Shown here: positions 20,611-21,839 of the stretch, in pieces
Layout of the letters: every line of letters starts with the position of its first letter
How positions within the stretch are numbered: the first letter of the stretch is position 1
NCBI GenBank assembly: GCA_020626475.1
Contig: JAHKZT010000001.1
Coordinates: 1 to 21,839, forward strand
Direction of reading: 5' to 3'
DNA: 21,839 nt
Origin: a bacterium
Lineage (GTDB): Bacteria; Patescibacteriota; Saccharimonadia; Saccharimonadales; Saccharimonadaceae
Program-made: the position numbers and the translations under genes
Notes under the pieces: generated by a model
Databases searched by the model: none
Told to the model about the DNA's origin: nothing
Seen by the model: the letters and a program-made list of their open reading frames with translations, nothing else

Positions 20611-21759
20611 CTACTTATTTAACCTAGCGCGTTCTTTTGCAACGACGTCAGCAATGGCGTCGCTTGCTTTTTCGACATCATCTAGGCCAGTTGGGCGACC
20701 AAGCGTAATACGAAGAGAACCCGCTATTTGCGCATCGCTCAGGCCAATAGCGCGCAAAGTAGGAGATTTTTCGCCCTTGCTAGCCGCACAGGCAGCACCG
20801 GTAGATAGATAAACTTCATGTTCTTCAAGTGCGAAAATTAGGCGCTCCGCATCGAGGCCAGGAATTGAAATTGGCATAAAATTAGCAAGCTGAGTTTTTT
20901 CTTTGCCAAGAAATTCTACGCCTTCTATTTTTTCGACGAGCATCTTTTTAAACTTCGCACGTAAATCGGTGAGACGCTTGCGTTCGCCGGCGAGATGTTT
21001 TTCGGCTTCCAAAATCGCCGTAGCGAATGCAATGGTAGCCGGAACATTTTCCGTACCGCTACGAAGACCGAGCTCCTGACCGCCACCATGCGTTTGCGGT
21101 TTTAGACGCACACTATGCCCAACATATAGTGCGCCAATTCCCTTTGGGCCATAAACTTTTGCCGCATTAATCGTAAGTAAATCTACGCCGAGACGCGACA
21201 CCTTTACTTCCATTAGGCCTAAGCCCTGAGAAGCATCGCTATGTAGATAAATTGGAGTTTTTTCGCCCGCAAAAGCGCGACGCGTTCGTTCTTCGGCTAT
21301 AATGCGAGCGATGTCGCTGAGCGGCTGGATCGTGCCAAGTTCACTACTAGCAAGGCAGATTGAGACAAGTTGCGTATTTGGCGTGATTTTTGCGCGCAAA
21401 TCGTCTAGATTGACGCGGCCAGAATTATCGACAGTGATAACCTGGTAATTCTTTTGTTTTGCATTTTCTAAAATCGACGGATGCTCGACGGCAGAAATCA
21501 AAACTTCAGCTTCGTCTGGAATTGACGCAAAGACAAGACTATTTGCCTCAGTTGCACCGGAAGTCATAACGAGGTCAGCCGCCTTAGCACCAATCACATG
21601 CGCAATATCCGCTTTGGCCTGCTCGTATTCCCTACGAACATCCGTCGCAGGCAGATATGCTGCAGAAGGGTTAAAAAATTTCTCATCAAAATATGGCAGC
21701 ATTGCGCGTTTTGCTTTTTCCGAAAGCGGCGTTGCCGCAGCATAGTCGAGATAAATCAT
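20611..21759 (-). CDS. Cysteine desulfurase, NifS/IscS-like
   Basis: A 382-aa PLP enzyme that takes sulfur from cysteine for Fe-S clusters and tRNA thiolation. It has MIYLDYAAATP at the start, SGATEANS (67-74), VEHPSIL with H93, HSDASQ (D175, Q178), the PLP lysine K201 in AAKVYGPKG, GGGQELGLRSGTENV and the catalytic cysteine C324 in STGAACAAS. The usual Ser-His before the PLP lysine is Ala-Ala, and the usual NNE before GTIQP is SSE, so it is somewhat divergent. ATG at 21759 fits the conserved N-terminus and has TATAAT 6 nt before it; the only longer start would be a TTG inside that promoter. No scaffold gene (iscU/sufU) is adjacent. Likely sulfur donor for MnmA. Confidence 0.93.
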   Translation of the reverse strand: MIYLDYAAATPLSEKAKRAMLPYFDEKFFNPSAAYLPATDVRREYEQAKADIAHVIGAKAADLVMTSGATEANSLVFASIPDEAEVLISAVEHPSILENAKQKNYQVITVDNSGRVNLDDLRAKITPNTQLVSICLASSELGTIQPLSDIARIIAEERTRRAFAGEKTPIYLHSDASQGLGLMEVKVSRLGVDLLTINAAKVYGPKGIGALYVGHSVRLKPQTHGGGQELGLRSGTENVPATIAFATAILEAEKHLAGERKRLTDLRAKFKKMLVEKIEGVEFLGKEKTQLANFMPISIPGLDAERLIFALEEHEVYLSTGAACAASKGEKSPTLRAIGLSDAQIAGSLRITLGRPTGLDDVEKASDAIADVVAKERARLNK

Positions 21760-21765
21760 ACTGCA

Positions 21766-21794
21766 ATTATACCTCAAAATACCCTTTACGTCAG
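21766..21794 (-). promoter_or_regulatory. Promoter and leaderless start of the cysteine desulfurase
   Basis: Minus strand CTGACG (21789-21794), 17-nt spacer, TATAAT (21766-21771). The -10 ends 6 nt before the ATG, so the mRNA would start at the initiation codon. Confidence 0.7.
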
Positions 21795-21800
21795 ACGCAT

Positions 21801-21839
21801 CGCCGAGGCGCAGCAGTCGTCCGGCCCGTCGTTACGGGC
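21801..21839. other. GC-rich hairpin sequence at window edge
   Basis: The last ~40 bases are much more GC-rich than the flanks and hold two short inverted repeats: CGCC-GA-GGCG (21801-21810) and GCCCGT-CGTT-ACGGGC (21824-21839), the latter ending exactly at the window edge. This may be part of a structured RNA or another gene beyond the window; I cannot tell. Confidence 0.35.

Overview
The window looks like chromosome of a small-genome bacterium of the Candidate Phyla Radiation, most likely Candidatus Saccharibacteria (TM7). This is inferred from gene content and style: tightly packed short operons, many genes apparently transcribed without a 5' leader, and small single-anchor surface proteins of no known family. 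TGA is used as an ordinary stop (for example in two ATGA start/stop overlaps), which argues against the UGA=Gly code of Gracilibacteria/Absconditabacteria. No phage, insertion sequence, transposase or CRISPR array is visible; this is core chromosome with several little-studied pieces.

Layout. 1-690 (minus): tRNA-Cys, then a glycine-rich hypothetical protein. 681-803 (minus): a probable small RNA with its own promoter and terminator. 966-3478 (plus): a redox/surface operon of desulfoferrodoxin (superoxide reductase), a membrane protein with a CPSC motif, a membrane-anchored DsbA-like oxidoreductase and an SPFH/slipin protein, closed by a strong terminator. 3509-4123 (minus): a coiled-coil protein with a DDE-repeat acidic tract behind a consensus sigma70 promoter. 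4234-7073 (plus): a stand-alone PEP-synthase-type ATP-grasp domain, a double Nudix hydrolase whose first half resembles MTH1, and rarA. 7070-10423 (minus): gpmI, a polytopic membrane protein, a galU-like gene and a DUF167 gene. 10500-11087 (plus): tsaC. 11083-11247 (minus): a second, larger structured RNA. 11342-11890 (plus): an anchored surface protein. 11940-13106 (minus) obg and 13165-14190 (plus) mnmA are divergent. 14235-14705 (minus): a secreted protein with a CxCxCxC cluster. 14860-20609 (plus): a seven-gene MoxR/DUF58/VWA (Bat-like) operon headed by a degenerate phosphoribosyltransferase-like protein. 20611-21759 (minus): a cysteine desulfurase.

How genes fit together. NifS-type desulfurase, MnmA and tRNA-Cys touch cysteine sulfur and tRNA thiolation; TsaC adds t6A to tRNA. 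Dfx, the CPSC membrane protein and the DsbA-like protein form a translationally coupled redox unit. The MoxR operon is the usual ATPase plus VWA-adaptor arrangement, thought to remodel envelope proteins, but here it lacks a recognisable BatD and starts with a probable pseudoenzyme.

The most notable signals outside the proteins are two promoter/terminator-bounded structured RNAs on the minus strand; three widely separated promoters that share spacer sequence as well as their -35 and -10 boxes; and seven genes whose -10 box lies 6-9 nt before the start codon, implying leaderless mRNAs. All functional statements are from reading the sequence; no searches were run.
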